A DNA stretch of 64,000 nt from CBDDIP01 sp965279405 (GTDB lineage: Bacteria > Actinomycetota > Acidimicrobiia > Acidimicrobiales > Ilumatobacteraceae): assembly GCA_965279405.1 (NCBI GenBank), contig OZ257157.1, positions 3,100,001 through 3,164,000 of the forward strand, given 5' to 3'. Under the pieces are notes generated by a model. It did no database searches. It was given only the letters and a program-made list of their open reading frames with translations, and was not told the origin of the DNA. The stretch's first letter is position 1. Each line of letters begins with the position of its first letter. The position numbers were made by a program, and so were the translations under genes. Shown here piece after piece: positions 50,825 to 59,278 of this stretch.

Positions 50825-51610
50825 ATGAGTGCAGATACGGATGTTCCCTCGCCCGACGTGCGCGCCGTCGTCGCTGATGGTGCCCAGGCCGAGCGCGGCG
50901 AGAAGCTGGCGCTGTCGGTGGCTCGAGCCATCGTCAAGGACATCGTGCGCAACGGGTTCCAGCCGGAGGCGAAATTGCCTCCGGAGAACGTGATGGTTGC
51001 GACGTATGGCGTCGGGCGGGCGTCGGTGCGCGAGGCGTTGCGCATCCTCGAGATCCTCGGCCTGGTCACGATGAAACCTGGGCCTGGGGGCGGACCGGTC
51101 ATCGGTCGACAGACCAGTCGCCACTTCGGCGGGATCTCGACGCTCTTCTTCGAGATCCCCGGGATCACCTACCGCGAGATGATCACCGCGCGGCTCCACC
51201 TCGAGCCGCTGCTGGCCAACCTGGCGACGTCCTGCCGCGACGACGAACAGCTCGAGATGCTGGCACGGTCGCTGGAAGACGCCGAGACGGCGGGCCGGCG
51301 CAGCGAGCGTGAGTACATGCACAGCTGCATGGAGTTCCACGACATCGTCGCCGACATGTCTGGCAACCAGGTTCTCGCGCTGTACGCCAAATCGCTGAAG
51401 GACGTGTGGCGCGACCGCATGACCCAACTCGTCGTGCCCGCCCATCTCCGCGATCAGATCAGGCTGGATCATCATCGCATCGGAACCGCGATCCTCAAGC
51501 AGGACGCGACTCGGGCCGAGGTGTTCATGCGCCAGCACATGGAGGACTACATCGAGCTGTGCGAGTCGCGGATCCCGGCCGTGATGGACGTGGTGGTCGA
51601 CTGGCGATAG
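50825..51610 (+). CDS. GntR/FadR-family transcriptional regulator
   Basis: A 261-residue repressor. The winged helix (about 29-100) reads LSVARAIVKDIVRNGFQPEAKLPPENVMVATYGVGRASVREALRILEILGLV, and an all-helical FCD effector domain follows, with EYMHSCMEFHDIVADMSGN carrying the His/Asp residues that hold a metal or acid ligand in FadR-type proteins. It lies directly after the catabolic operon and is the best candidate for its regulator, responding to an acid or acyl-CoA intermediate. Confidence 0.93.
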   Translation: MSADTDVPSPDVRAVVADGAQAERGEKLALSVARAIVKDIVRNGFQPEAKLPPENVMVATYGVGRASVREALRILEILGLVTMKPGPGGGPVIGRQTSRHFGGISTLFFEIPGITYREMITARLHLEPLLANLATSCRDDEQLEMLARSLEDAETAGRRSEREYMHSCMEFHDIVADMSGNQVLALYAKSLKDVWRDRMTQLVVPAHLRDQIRLDHHRIGTAILKQDATRAEVFMRQHMEDYIELCESRIPAVMDVVVDWR

Positions 51611-51617
51611 CCGTGGG

Positions 51618-52391
51618 TCAGTAGCGGATCCGGCCCGGTGTTCCGCCTGCCGCCTCGATCATCTCGCCGTTGACGACGAACGACAGCGGCGAGGCCAGAA
51701 ACGCCACCAGTGGGGCGAGATCGAAGTCCTCCACGACACGTCCCGCGATGTTGGTCGGGGTGATGCTCACCATTGGTTGGTCGTCCGGCTGCGCGTCCTC
51801 GGGTCGAACGGTGCGAGTCATGCCCGGGTGGACGCAGTTGACCGTGACGCCGTGAGGACCGAGCTCGTCGGCGAGGTTCTTGGTGAGTGCAGCGACCGAT
51901 ACGTTGCGGATCGATCCGATCGCCGAACCGGTGGTCACCGCTGCGAGGCCGGCGATGTTGACGATCCGCCCCCATCCCGCAGCGCGCATGTCGGGTGCCA
52001 CCGCTTGCGCGGCGAAGAGGTAGCCGAGCACCTTCACGTCGATCTCGGCCAGCAGTGCGTCGCGAGTGATCTCGGCGAGTGCAGGTGGCCTGGACCGCCC
52101 GGCGGCGGTGGCGGCGTTGTTGACGAGCACCTGCACCGGGCCCAACGTCTCGCGGACACGTTCGACGAGACCGACGACCCCATCGCGAGTACCGGTGTCG
52201 GCGACCAGCCCGATCACCTCGGCGCCCGACTCGTCGCGGAGCGTTGCGGCCGTCGCGGTGACTGCGTCGTGGTTGCGGGCGCAGATGGCGACTCGAGCGC
52301 CCTCCGCCGCCATCGTTCGAGCGATCGCTCGCCCGATGCCGCGGCTTGCACCGGTGACGAGCACGACGCGGCCATCCAGCTGCAGATCCAC
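51618..52391 (-). CDS. Short-chain dehydrogenase-like protein lacking the YxxxK motif
   Basis: A 257-residue SDR fold. The cofactor motif TGASRGIG (13-20) and NNA (91-93) are normal. At the active site, the usual Tyr-x-x-Ser-Lys segment reads R162-N-V-S-V166, so both catalytic Tyr and Lys are absent. The C-terminus is well conserved (NLADELGPHGVTVNCVHPGMTRT, FLASPLSFVVNGEMIEAAGG). It is probably not a standard oxidoreductase; it might bind NAD(P) or catalyse a non-redox step. It is convergent with the FadR-type gene, 7 bp apart. Confidence 0.87.
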   Translation of the reverse strand: MDLQLDGRVVLVTGASRGIGRAIARTMAAEGARVAICARNHDAVTATAATLRDESGAEVIGLVADTGTRDGVVGLVERVRETLGPVQVLVNNAATAAGRSRPPALAEITRDALLAEIDVKVLGYLFAAQAVAPDMRAAGWGRIVNIAGLAAVTTGSAIGSIRNVSVAALTKNLADELGPHGVTVNCVHPGMTRTVRPEDAQPDDQPMVSITPTNIAGRVVEDFDLAPLVAFLASPLSFVVNGEMIEAAGGTPGRIRY

Positions 52392-52451
52392 GGACCGAGT
52401 GTACGGGGCCCGATCAGGTGCGATCCGGCCGGCGTCGTGCCCTCGGCTCCG

Positions 52452-53258
52452 TCACATCGTGTTGATCGCGTCGGCGATCGCCGTGGCGAAGCGATGTGCG
52501 CCCGACGAGTAGACGGCGCAGGGCACAGGGTCCGGCGGGCCCGGGCAGAGGTGCAGGCCGTCGTCGTTGCGGACGACGTTCGTCCCAGCCGGGCCGCACG
52601 ACTCTCCGGTCTCGCAGGGCAACGACTCGGCGAAGCTTCCGTCAGGGTGCTCGATGGACGCGCCGGCATCGACGAAGCCGACATCGAGCTCGGTGGCGAG
52701 CGCGGCGTACATCTCGTTCAAGCCGTCGACGAGATCGTTGCCCGCCTCGCTGTCGCCACGCGCCGGTTGTCCGACGAGCAGCACGCGAGCGCCCGCGTCG
52801 CGGACCTCGGTGGCCAGCGTGGTGATGTCGGCGCGGTACCTGTCGACGACTGCTCGGCCGGTGAGGTGGCCGCCCGCGCCATCGTCCATGCACGGGGTGA
52901 GGGAGTTGCCGATGAACGAGAAGACCACCACGGTCTCATCGGTGAGCGGCAGTTCCTTCTGCAACCAGTCGCACGGTGCGGTGCCGCCGTACACGCTCGG
53001 CGCGAACGAACGTGGCGCCACGAGTGGCTGGAGGTACGGCGCGATCTGCTCGCCGATCGAGTCGCCGACGAGCACCACGTCGGCCACCTGTCGGAGCGGC
53101 GCCGTCGTGGACGAGTCGACCGGAGACGTGCGCGCCGTGGACGTGCCCGAGGTCGACGAGCAGGCGCTGGTGCAGGTGACGAGCAGGACGACCAACGCTG
53201 ACGCGCCGACGCCGTTCCACCAGTCCCGCCGCGGATGATCCACGCCGATTCGTACCAC
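52452..53258 (-). CDS. Secreted or lipid-anchored SGNH/GDSL-type protein
   Basis: A 268-residue protein with a hydrophobic signal (about 18-34) ending in VTCTSACSS, an imperfect lipobox. The mature region begins VADVVLVGDSIGEQIAPYLQ with the GDS nucleophile block, followed by VVVFSFIGNSLTPCMD (block with Gly and Asn) and a C-terminal DGLHLCPGP with Asp and His of the DxxH motif. These motifs fit an SGNH esterase or acyltransferase partner domain. GTG 53258 has GAGGG at a good distance. Substrate unknown. Confidence 0.82.
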   Translation of the reverse strand: MVRIGVDHPRRDWWNGVGASALVVLLVTCTSACSSTSGTSTARTSPVDSSTTAPLRQVADVVLVGDSIGEQIAPYLQPLVAPRSFAPSVYGGTAPCDWLQKELPLTDETVVVFSFIGNSLTPCMDDGAGGHLTGRAVVDRYRADITTLATEVRDAGARVLLVGQPARGDSEAGNDLVDGLNEMYAALATELDVGFVDAGASIEHPDGSFAESLPCETGESCGPAGTNVVRNDDGLHLCPGPPDPVPCAVYSSGAHRFATAIADAINTM

Positions 53259-53281
53259 GTCTCGCCCTCGCGAAGTGGGCC

Positions 53282-53287
53282 TACCAT
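53282..53287 (+). promoter_or_regulatory. -10 box (TACCAT) upstream of msrA
   Basis: TACCAT ends 6 nt before ATG 53294. GGGG just after it could also act as a weak ribosome site, so leaderless status is uncertain. Confidence 0.35.
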
Positions 53288-53293
53288 GGGGAC

Positions 53294-53809
53294 ATGAGCC
53301 AGCAGACTGAACGGGCCGTCCTCGCAGGTGGGTGCTTCTGGGGGATGCAGGACCTCATTCGCAAGCGCCCCGGCGTGATCTCCACCCGCGTCGGCTACAC
53401 CGGTGGCGACGTCGCCAACGCGACCTACCGCAACCACGGCACGCACGCCGAGGGCATCGAGATCATCTTCGATCCGGAGCAAACGTCGTACCGCGAGGTG
53501 CTGGAGTTCTTCTTCCAGGTCCACGACCCGACGACGAAGAACCGCCAGGGCAACGACATGGGCATGAGCTACCGCTCGGGCATCTACTACGAGAACGACG
53601 AGCAGCGCGCCATCGCCGAGGACACCATCGCCGACGTCGACGCATCTGGCCTGTGGCCGGGCAAGGTGGTCACCGAGGTCGCCCCGGTCGGTCCGTTCTG
53701 GGAGGCCGAGCCCGAGCACCAGGACTACCTGCTGCGCTACCCGCAGGGCTACACGTGCCACTTCGTGCGCCCCAACTGGAAGCTGCCCAAGCGCGAAGCC
53801 AACGCCTGA
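53294..53809 (+). CDS. msrA: Peptide-methionine (S)-S-oxide reductase
   Basis: Repairs oxidised methionine. The catalytic Cys14 lies in GCFWGM, followed by VGYTGG, NHGTHAEGIEIIFDP and FFQVHDPTTKNRQGNDMGMSYRS, all signature segments of MsrA. The 171-residue length is usual. No MsrB domain is fused. A monocistronic gene. Confidence 0.97.
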   Translation: MSQQTERAVLAGGCFWGMQDLIRKRPGVISTRVGYTGGDVANATYRNHGTHAEGIEIIFDPEQTSYREVLEFFFQVHDPTTKNRQGNDMGMSYRSGIYYENDEQRAIAEDTIADVDASGLWPGKVVTEVAPVGPFWEAEPEHQDYLLRYPQGYTCHFVRPNWKLPKREANA

Positions 53810-53916
53810 TCGACGCGTGATCACGACCTGAGGGGTGTGACCAACGTCCGGGCGCTCACACCCGGCGTTCACCGTGCGTTGACGTGTTCGCAAAGTCACG
53901 AGCGCACACTGCTCGC

Positions 53917-54630
53917 ATGCGAACCAAGACGGAGCGTGGGCCTGGCTTGCAACGAATGGTCCGAGCGGTGCTTCGCGCACCCGTGCGCGTGATGTGGCCG
54001 TGTGCTGTCGCGGGGCTCGAGGCCGTGCCGGCGCGTGGCTCGGCGGTGCTCGCGCCCAACCACCTCAGCTTCTTCGACTCGGTGCTGATGATCATGTTGC
54101 TCGACCGCCCCGTGCACTTCATCGGCAAGGCGGACTACCTCGATTCGTGGAAGACACGCCGGCTCTTCCCGGCGATGGGCATGATCCCGATCGATCGCGA
54201 CAACGGCCTGAAGGCGATGGTGGCGCTCGACGCCGCCGCCGACGTCCTGCGCGACGGCGGCCTGCTGTGCGTGTTCCCCGAAGGCTCCCGCTCGCGCGAC
54301 GGGCTGCTGCATCGGGGCTACGTCGGAGCCGCTCGGCTCGCGCTGGGCACCGACAGCCCCTTGCTCCCGGTGGGGATCATCGGCACCGACCGCATCCAGC
54401 CGCCGGGCGCCCGCCTGCCACGTCTACGTCGGCGATGCTCGGTGACGATCGGCGCGCCGATGGCGTGCGTCGATGCATCGAGTCCACGGCGCGCGGCGCG
54501 CGAGCTGACCGAAGCGCTGATGGCCCGCATCGCCGAGCTGTCCGGGCAGGGGTACGTGCCCGTGCACAGCAAACGGCCCGCGCGGGTCGAACGGTTGGAC
54601 GAACTGGTGGTGCTGGCTCCGGCGTGGTGA
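53917..54630 (+). CDS. plsC: 1-acyl-sn-glycerol-3-phosphate acyltransferase (PlsC family)
   Basis: Membrane-associated acyltransferase of phospholipid synthesis. The NHLSFFD block (catalytic His49 and Asp54 of HX4D), the FPEGSRSRDG block that binds the phosphate, and PLLPVGIIGT are present. ATG 53917 gives 237 residues. The longer frame from 53884 adds non-conserved sequence. Acyl acceptor not determined; some family members act on other lipids. Confidence 0.9.
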   Translation: MRTKTERGPGLQRMVRAVLRAPVRVMWPCAVAGLEAVPARGSAVLAPNHLSFFDSVLMIMLLDRPVHFIGKADYLDSWKTRRLFPAMGMIPIDRDNGLKAMVALDAAADVLRDGGLLCVFPEGSRSRDGLLHRGYVGAARLALGTDSPLLPVGIIGTDRIQPPGARLPRLRRRCSVTIGAPMACVDASSPRRAARELTEALMARIAELSGQGYVPVHSKRPARVERLDELVVLAPAW

Positions 54631-54637
54631 CCGTCGA

Positions 54638-55981
54638 TCACGGACCGAGCGGGGCGATCTCGCTGCGGTCCGGTCGGTGGGTGTGCCACGTGCCGTGCTG
54701 ATCGCGCATCGTGGTGGCCTGCGCTCGATGCTTCCACCGGTTGTGGTGGCCGCAGCCCGGACCCATGCGCTCGCTGTCGGTGTGCCCGTGTCGCGTCCAC
54801 GGATCGAGGTGATCGGCTTGCGCATCTGCTGCCCTCACCGGGCAGCAGGCGTGGAAGCAGGTGCGATCGGACAGGCTGATCGCCTCACGAATGGCCTGGT
54901 TGGCGAAGCGCCTCCGCCGACCGAGGTGCAGCACCCGCCCTGACGAGTCGGTGATCACCTGCCGCACCCGGCCGGCCAGCGCAGCATGGACGGCGTTGCG
55001 CGGGTCGATGATCCGTCCGCCGATGGTCTCCATTCTTCGGCTGAGCACCGATCGAGGGTCGAGCGGCTCGACCTTGCCACCGCACATCCGGGCGGCGGTG
55101 TGGTCGAACGTGTCGGCATCGATGAGCAGGTTGACCAACGGCTCGTCCCGGCCGCCGCCGAGGTTGGCGGCAGCAGCGCGGCAGATCTCCACGAACGCGT
55201 CGGCGCGCGCCTGGCGCAACGTGCGCGGCACAGCGACGGCGGCCTCGTCGCCGCTGTCCTGGCGTCGCCGCGCTTCGTCCCAGTCGTGGCTCAGTTCGCG
55301 CTTGGTGTATGCCTCGATCACCCGCTCGGCGAGCTCGCCGTCGATGCCGTCGAGGTTGGCGACGATCCGCGTGCCCCACCTCGTGTGTTCGACCGATACC
55401 CCGCGCAGCTGGCGTCGCCGCTCCTCGCGGCGCTCGTGACGGTCGGGGTCGGCCAGTGCCGACCAGCGATCGGCCACGGTGGTGAACTGGTCGTAGCGCG
55501 TGCGCTGGGCCTGACCGAGGAGCAGCTGCTCGCTGTCGCGGAGCTCTGCCGCGTGGCGATGCGCGAGCTGAGCGAGGACGTCGACCTGATCGGCGCCGAC
55601 GTCGCCGGCGGCGAAGGCGTCGCCGATCGTGGTGAACTCGCGCGTCAGGCGACCTCGGTGCACCGCACAGCGTGCCGTGTGCGACGTGGAGTTGAGCACG
55701 GCCTGCACCCACCGGTGGATCGAGCGGAACCCATCAGCGCGGAACGTGCCGGCTTCCTCTTCTGCGGCGACCACCTGCGCGAGCCGCGCCGCGACAGCGC
55801 GGTTCAACCGCTCCAGATCGAGCAGCAACTCGGCACGCGCGGCGCCGGACAACCCTGCAGGGTCCACCCCCAGGACCGAGAGCTCGATCGGCACCGCCGC
55901 GTGCGCTTCCATGTGGCAATTCTCGCAACGGGTCGAGGGCGCCATCGTCGAGCCACAACGCTGACCGCAAAAGATTCGCAT
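54638..55981 (-). CDS. DUF222 domain HNH endonuclease-like protein (13E12 family)
   Basis: A 447-residue protein of the actinobacterial 13E12/REP family. The DUF222 helical part spans about 45-340 (LLDLERLNRAVAARLAQVVAAEEEAGTF ... VLAQLAHRHAAEL). The C-terminal HNH domain reads CFHACCPVRAADAQADHLDPWTRHGHTDSERMGPGCGHHNRWKH. An N-terminal MRIFCGQRCGSTMAPSTRCENC hints at an extra zinc site. Start 55981 retains it; the Met in MEAHAAVPIEL is a possible later start. Family function is unproven; copies are often multiple per genome. Confidence 0.87.
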   Translation of the reverse strand: MRIFCGQRCGSTMAPSTRCENCHMEAHAAVPIELSVLGVDPAGLSGAARAELLLDLERLNRAVAARLAQVVAAEEEAGTFRADGFRSIHRWVQAVLNSTSHTARCAVHRGRLTREFTTIGDAFAAGDVGADQVDVLAQLAHRHAAELRDSEQLLLGQAQRTRYDQFTTVADRWSALADPDRHERREERRRQLRGVSVEHTRWGTRIVANLDGIDGELAERVIEAYTKRELSHDWDEARRRQDSGDEAAVAVPRTLRQARADAFVEICRAAAANLGGGRDEPLVNLLIDADTFDHTAARMCGGKVEPLDPRSVLSRRMETIGGRIIDPRNAVHAALAGRVRQVITDSSGRVLHLGRRRRFANQAIREAISLSDRTCFHACCPVRAADAQADHLDPWTRHGHTDSERMGPGCGHHNRWKHRAQATTMRDQHGTWHTHRPDRSEIAPLGP

Positions 55982-56070
55982 CGCACCAGCTCATCCAGCA
56001 CAAATTGCCGTTGGTGCGTCGTCGGTTTCGCGCCCAAGGGTCGCCAGCGCATTTGGCTCGCGGCCCGACC

Positions 56071-56076
56071 TACGAT
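56071..56076 (+). promoter_or_regulatory. -10 box (TACGAT) of the PH-like protein gene
   Basis: TACGAT ends 6 nt before ATG 56083 and no SD lies between, consistent with leaderless transcription. Confidence 0.4.
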
Positions 56077-56082
56077 TCGTCG

Positions 56083-56526
56083 ATGGGACTGCGGGACAAG
56101 CAAGCACAGGCCGCGGAAGCGATGCGCACGGTGATCACGTCGATCCTCGTGCCCGGCGAACGACTGCTCGGCGCGGTCCACGCGACGCAAGCGAAGACGT
56201 TCTCGGCCGACATGTTCGCCATCGGTGTCACCGATCAGCGGTTGATCGTCGTGCCGCTGACCAAACGATTGGAACCGAGTGGCGATCCCGTGCACTCGAT
56301 CACGCCGGGCGACATCACCGGCAGCTCGATCTGGGGCTGGGAGGGGAGCGTGCGCGACTTCCTGTCGTCACGCTCCGGCAGCGAGATCCGCGTCGAAGCG
56401 CACGGTCGCAAGTACAAGTGGATGATCCTCGGCGGCACGTTGCTCGAGAACGCACTCGCAGGTGCCGAACAGGTCAGCGGACTCGGCGCGCTCGTCGAGT
56501 TCATCCGCGCATCGAAGCGCGGATGA
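56083..56526 (+). CDS. Bacterial PH-like domain protein
   Basis: A 147-residue protein of unknown role. GERLLGAVHATQAKTFSADMFAIGVTDQRLIVVPLTKRLEPSGDPVHSITPGDITGSSI matches the pattern of small bacterial PH-like (YokE/PHb) domains, where a regulated strand pair LIVVPL follows VTDQR. No signal peptide. ATG 56083 fits both promoter spacing and the start of the conserved region. Convergent with the nucleotidase gene, 18 bp apart. Confidence 0.72.
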   Translation: MGLRDKQAQAAEAMRTVITSILVPGERLLGAVHATQAKTFSADMFAIGVTDQRLIVVPLTKRLEPSGDPVHSITPGDITGSSIWGWEGSVRDFLSSRSGSEIRVEAHGRKYKWMILGGTLLENALAGAEQVSGLGALVEFIRASKRG

Positions 56527-56544
56527 ACTCGGCGCGCCTGCGAC

Positions 56545-59154
56545 CTACTTCGTGACGCGGATCGGGATGCTGTTCGAGGTCGCGCCGGCGATGTTGGCCG
56601 CGTCGGTGGGCACGAACGTTGCGGTGAACCGGTAGTTGCCGACGGCGAGGCTGCTCGGCAGCGTCCAGAAGGCGATGCCGCTGTTGACCGGCACCGTGGC
56701 CACGACCACCCCGTCCTGCTTGAACTGGATCGAGCCCGAGGTGCTGATGAACGGTGTGGAGACCAGACCGATCAGCGTGATCGGGTGGGCGGTGCCCTTC
56801 TTCTGGCTCAGGCCGGTCGGCAGCAGCAGCGCCAGCGATGGCGCCTTGTTGACCGTGACGTTGACCGATGCCGAGGTGGAGCCGAGGACCGATGCCGACC
56901 CGAGGTAGGTCGCCGTGATCGCCCACGTCCCAGCGGGCGTGCTGGTCGGCAGGGTGAGCGTGGCCTTGCCGTTGACGACCGCCGAGGTGCCGAGCACCGT
57001 GGCCCCGGAGCGGAACTCGACCGAGCCGGTCACGGGCGAACCGTCGCTCGCGATCACCTTGGCGGTGAGCGTTGCCGAACCGGGCCAGCCGAACGTCTGG
57101 CTGGTGCGGTTCGTCGACAGCGTGGTGGTCGAGGTGGCCGTGATCGTCAGCGGGATCGACGTGGTCGTGCCCGTCGTCGTGCCGGTGATCGTCAACCGAT
57201 GTGCGCCGCCGGAGATCCCGCTCGGCACGACGAACGACACTGCCGCCAAGCCGTGCTCGTCGTTGGGGACGTTCGTGAGCGTGGTGACCACCGCTGCGGT
57301 GCCGACGCTGACGCCGTCGATCGACAGCGCGAGCGTCGTGTCGACGAGGTCGCCGGGACCGGTGAACGACAGCGACGAGAGGTTGAACGCCACCGTGCTG
57401 CCGACGGAGTAGGTGGCCGGCGAACCGACCGGGAACTGCACGCCCACCGAGTGCTGGCGGAAGTCGACGGCGAGCGGCGTCGTGGCGGCCATGTAGTCGA
57501 CCATCGCCTGCAGGTCGGTCTGGCCGGTGTCGCGCTTGTTCGTGCCGTTGGCCAGTTCGAAGAAGTTGTCACCGCCGGCGGCGAGGAACGAGTTCACCGT
57601 GACCGAGTACGTGTCCGTCGGAGCGATCAGCGCACCGTTGAAGAACATCTGCGTGATGTGGCTGCCGTTGGCGGCCGACGGGTCGTAGGTGTAGGTGAAG
57701 CCCTTCGACAGACCGAGGTGCAGGATCGGGCGACTGGAGCCGGCCGGCTGCCACTGCTGCTCGAGCGCGGTCTTCAACTGCGCGCCGGTGAGCGTCATGT
57801 TGACGAGCGTGTTGGCGAACGGCTGCACGTTGGCGGACTGCTTGTAGGTCAGCGGTGTCGGGTACGTGCCGGTGCCGTTGGCGATGCCGAGCAGGTCGGT
57901 GCGCAACCCGCCCGGGTTCATCAGTGAGATCTGCGCCGACCCGGTGATCGGGCCCTTCGTCGCGAACACCTGGGCGTCGGCGACGAGGTTGCCGAGCGTG
58001 GACTCGCCGCCGCGGCTGTCGGTGAGGGTGGTCGCCGTGGGGCTGGTGAGGATCCGTGCCCGGTAGAACGGCCCCTGGATCTGACCGAGCTCCACGGCGC
58101 CGAGCACGTTCCCCTGGGTGGTGGCGGCGGCGACGATCGGCGTCACCGCCGGGTCGGCCGGGTAGTTCGCGGTCGTGATCGGCGGAGTGCCGGCAGTCGT
58201 GGTCAGCGGGAGGATCGTCTGGTTGACGCCGAGCACCCGATCGGTGTCGCCATCGACGGTGAAGAGGAGCTGGTTGAGGTTGTAGCCGTACTGGCCGGCG
58301 GACACGACGGGCCGGTTGGTGACCGAGCGGCCTTCGCTGATCCACTGCGGCACCGGGATCGAGTGGTTGTAGGCGAGGTGCGTGTGGCCGGAGATGATCG
58401 CGTCGATGTTCGCGTCGACGCCGTTGACGATCTTGCCGAAGTCGGACGTCGGGTCGGTGGCCGATGCGAGCGACGTCGTCGCCGCGCCCTCGTGGACGAG
58501 CAGGATGATGATGTCCGCGCCCTGGGCCTTCAGCTTGTCGGCCTCGCGGTTGGCGGCGACGACTGGAGCTTCGATGGTCAGGCCGGCGATGCCGGCGGGG
58601 GAGACGAGCTCGGCGAGGTGGTCGGTGACCGCGCCGACGAAGCCGACCTTGATCGTGCCGAACTCCTGGATCCAGCTCTCCGGCAGCGCCGGCGAGTTGT
58701 CGGCGCTGTTGCGCACGTTGGCGCCGATGTACGCCCACGCCGCCCCGCCGTACGGGTTGGTCACCGCGTCGTAGGGGGCCATGATCCGCTGGGTGAGGTC
58801 GGCGTAGCCCTGGTCGAACTCGTGGTTGCCGACCGCGGACACCTGCAGCCCGGCCGCGTTGAGCGCATCGATGGTCGGCTTGTCGTGGGCGATGAACGAC
58901 TCGAACGTCGACGCGCCGACGAGGTCGCCGGCGGCGGCGAACACGGTGTTCGGGTACTGCGTGCGCAGCTGCTTCACCGCGCCGGACAGCACCGCGGCGC
59001 CGGCCTCGACGCCGTTGGACGCGATGCGCCCGTGGAAGTCGTTGATGCCGAGGATCTGCACCGTCACGGGGTCAGCAGCGCTGACCGGTGACGACGGGAT
59101 CATCGGCAGGGCTGCGGCGATGGCAACGGCGATTCCGAGGAAGGTGCGCTTCAT
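56545..59154 (-). CDS. Secreted 5'-nucleotidase / metallophosphoesterase with Ig-like repeats
   Basis: An 869-residue exported enzyme that cleaves nucleotide phosphates outside the cell. A signal peptide (1-27) precedes a metallophosphatase domain: INDFHGRI (Asp39, His41), AAGDLVGAS, VGNHEFDQG and ISGHTHLAY. The C-terminal 5'-nucleotidase domain has NPGGLRTDL and SFLAAGGDNFF. From about 560 there are Ig-like Big-type repeats (for example SDGSPVTGSVEFRSGATVLGTSAVVNGKATLTLPT). No LPXTG anchor. ATG 59154 has TATGGT 6 nt upstream. Confidence 0.93.
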   Translation of the reverse strand: MKRTFLGIAVAIAAALPMIPSSPVSAADPVTVQILGINDFHGRIASNGVEAGAAVLSGAVKQLRTQYPNTVFAAAGDLVGASTFESFIAHDKPTIDALNAAGLQVSAVGNHEFDQGYADLTQRIMAPYDAVTNPYGGAAWAYIGANVRNSADNSPALPESWIQEFGTIKVGFVGAVTDHLAELVSPAGIAGLTIEAPVVAANREADKLKAQGADIIILLVHEGAATTSLASATDPTSDFGKIVNGVDANIDAIISGHTHLAYNHSIPVPQWISEGRSVTNRPVVSAGQYGYNLNQLLFTVDGDTDRVLGVNQTILPLTTTAGTPPITTANYPADPAVTPIVAAATTQGNVLGAVELGQIQGPFYRARILTSPTATTLTDSRGGESTLGNLVADAQVFATKGPITGSAQISLMNPGGLRTDLLGIANGTGTYPTPLTYKQSANVQPFANTLVNMTLTGAQLKTALEQQWQPAGSSRPILHLGLSKGFTYTYDPSAANGSHITQMFFNGALIAPTDTYSVTVNSFLAAGGDNFFELANGTNKRDTGQTDLQAMVDYMAATTPLAVDFRQHSVGVQFPVGSPATYSVGSTVAFNLSSLSFTGPGDLVDTTLALSIDGVSVGTAAVVTTLTNVPNDEHGLAAVSFVVPSGISGGAHRLTITGTTTGTTTSIPLTITATSTTTLSTNRTSQTFGWPGSATLTAKVIASDGSPVTGSVEFRSGATVLGTSAVVNGKATLTLPTSTPAGTWAITATYLGSASVLGSTSASVNVTVNKAPSLALLLPTGLSQKKGTAHPITLIGLVSTPFISTSGSIQFKQDGVVVATVPVNSGIAFWTLPSSLAVGNYRFTATFVPTDAANIAGATSNSIPIRVTK

Positions 59155-59160
59155 CGGAAC

Positions 59161-59166
59161 ACCATA
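59161..59166 (-). promoter_or_regulatory. -10 box (TATGGT) of the 5'-nucleotidase gene
   Basis: TATGGT on the minus strand ends 6 nt before the ATG at 59154, giving a probable leaderless mRNA. Confidence 0.45.
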
Positions 59167-59197
59167 GGTCAGCTCGCGCAGGCCGAAATCCAAGCGG

Positions 59198-59226
59198 TTG
59201 ACAGAAATCTGACGGTGTGTCAGAGT
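59198..59226 (+). promoter_or_regulatory. Promoter of the second liv operon
   Basis: TTGACA at 59198-59203 and a weaker CAGAGT at 59221-59226, 17 bp apart. The first operator copy covers most of the spacer and the second covers the expected start site. Confidence 0.45.
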
Positions 59227-59247
59227 CCGTTCCTGACGGTGTGTCAG
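59209..59247. repeat. Two copies of the palindromic operator CTGACGGTGTGTCAG
   Basis: Identical 15-mers at 59209-59223 and 59233-59247, 24 bp apart. Each is itself a 5-5-5 inverted repeat (CTGAC, GTCAG). Placement over a promoter suggests a dimeric repressor such as a TetR-type protein; none is encoded nearby in the window. Confidence 0.7.
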
Positions 59248-59278
59248 ATTCGGTGAGCCAGAGGGGGCTGCAACAACC

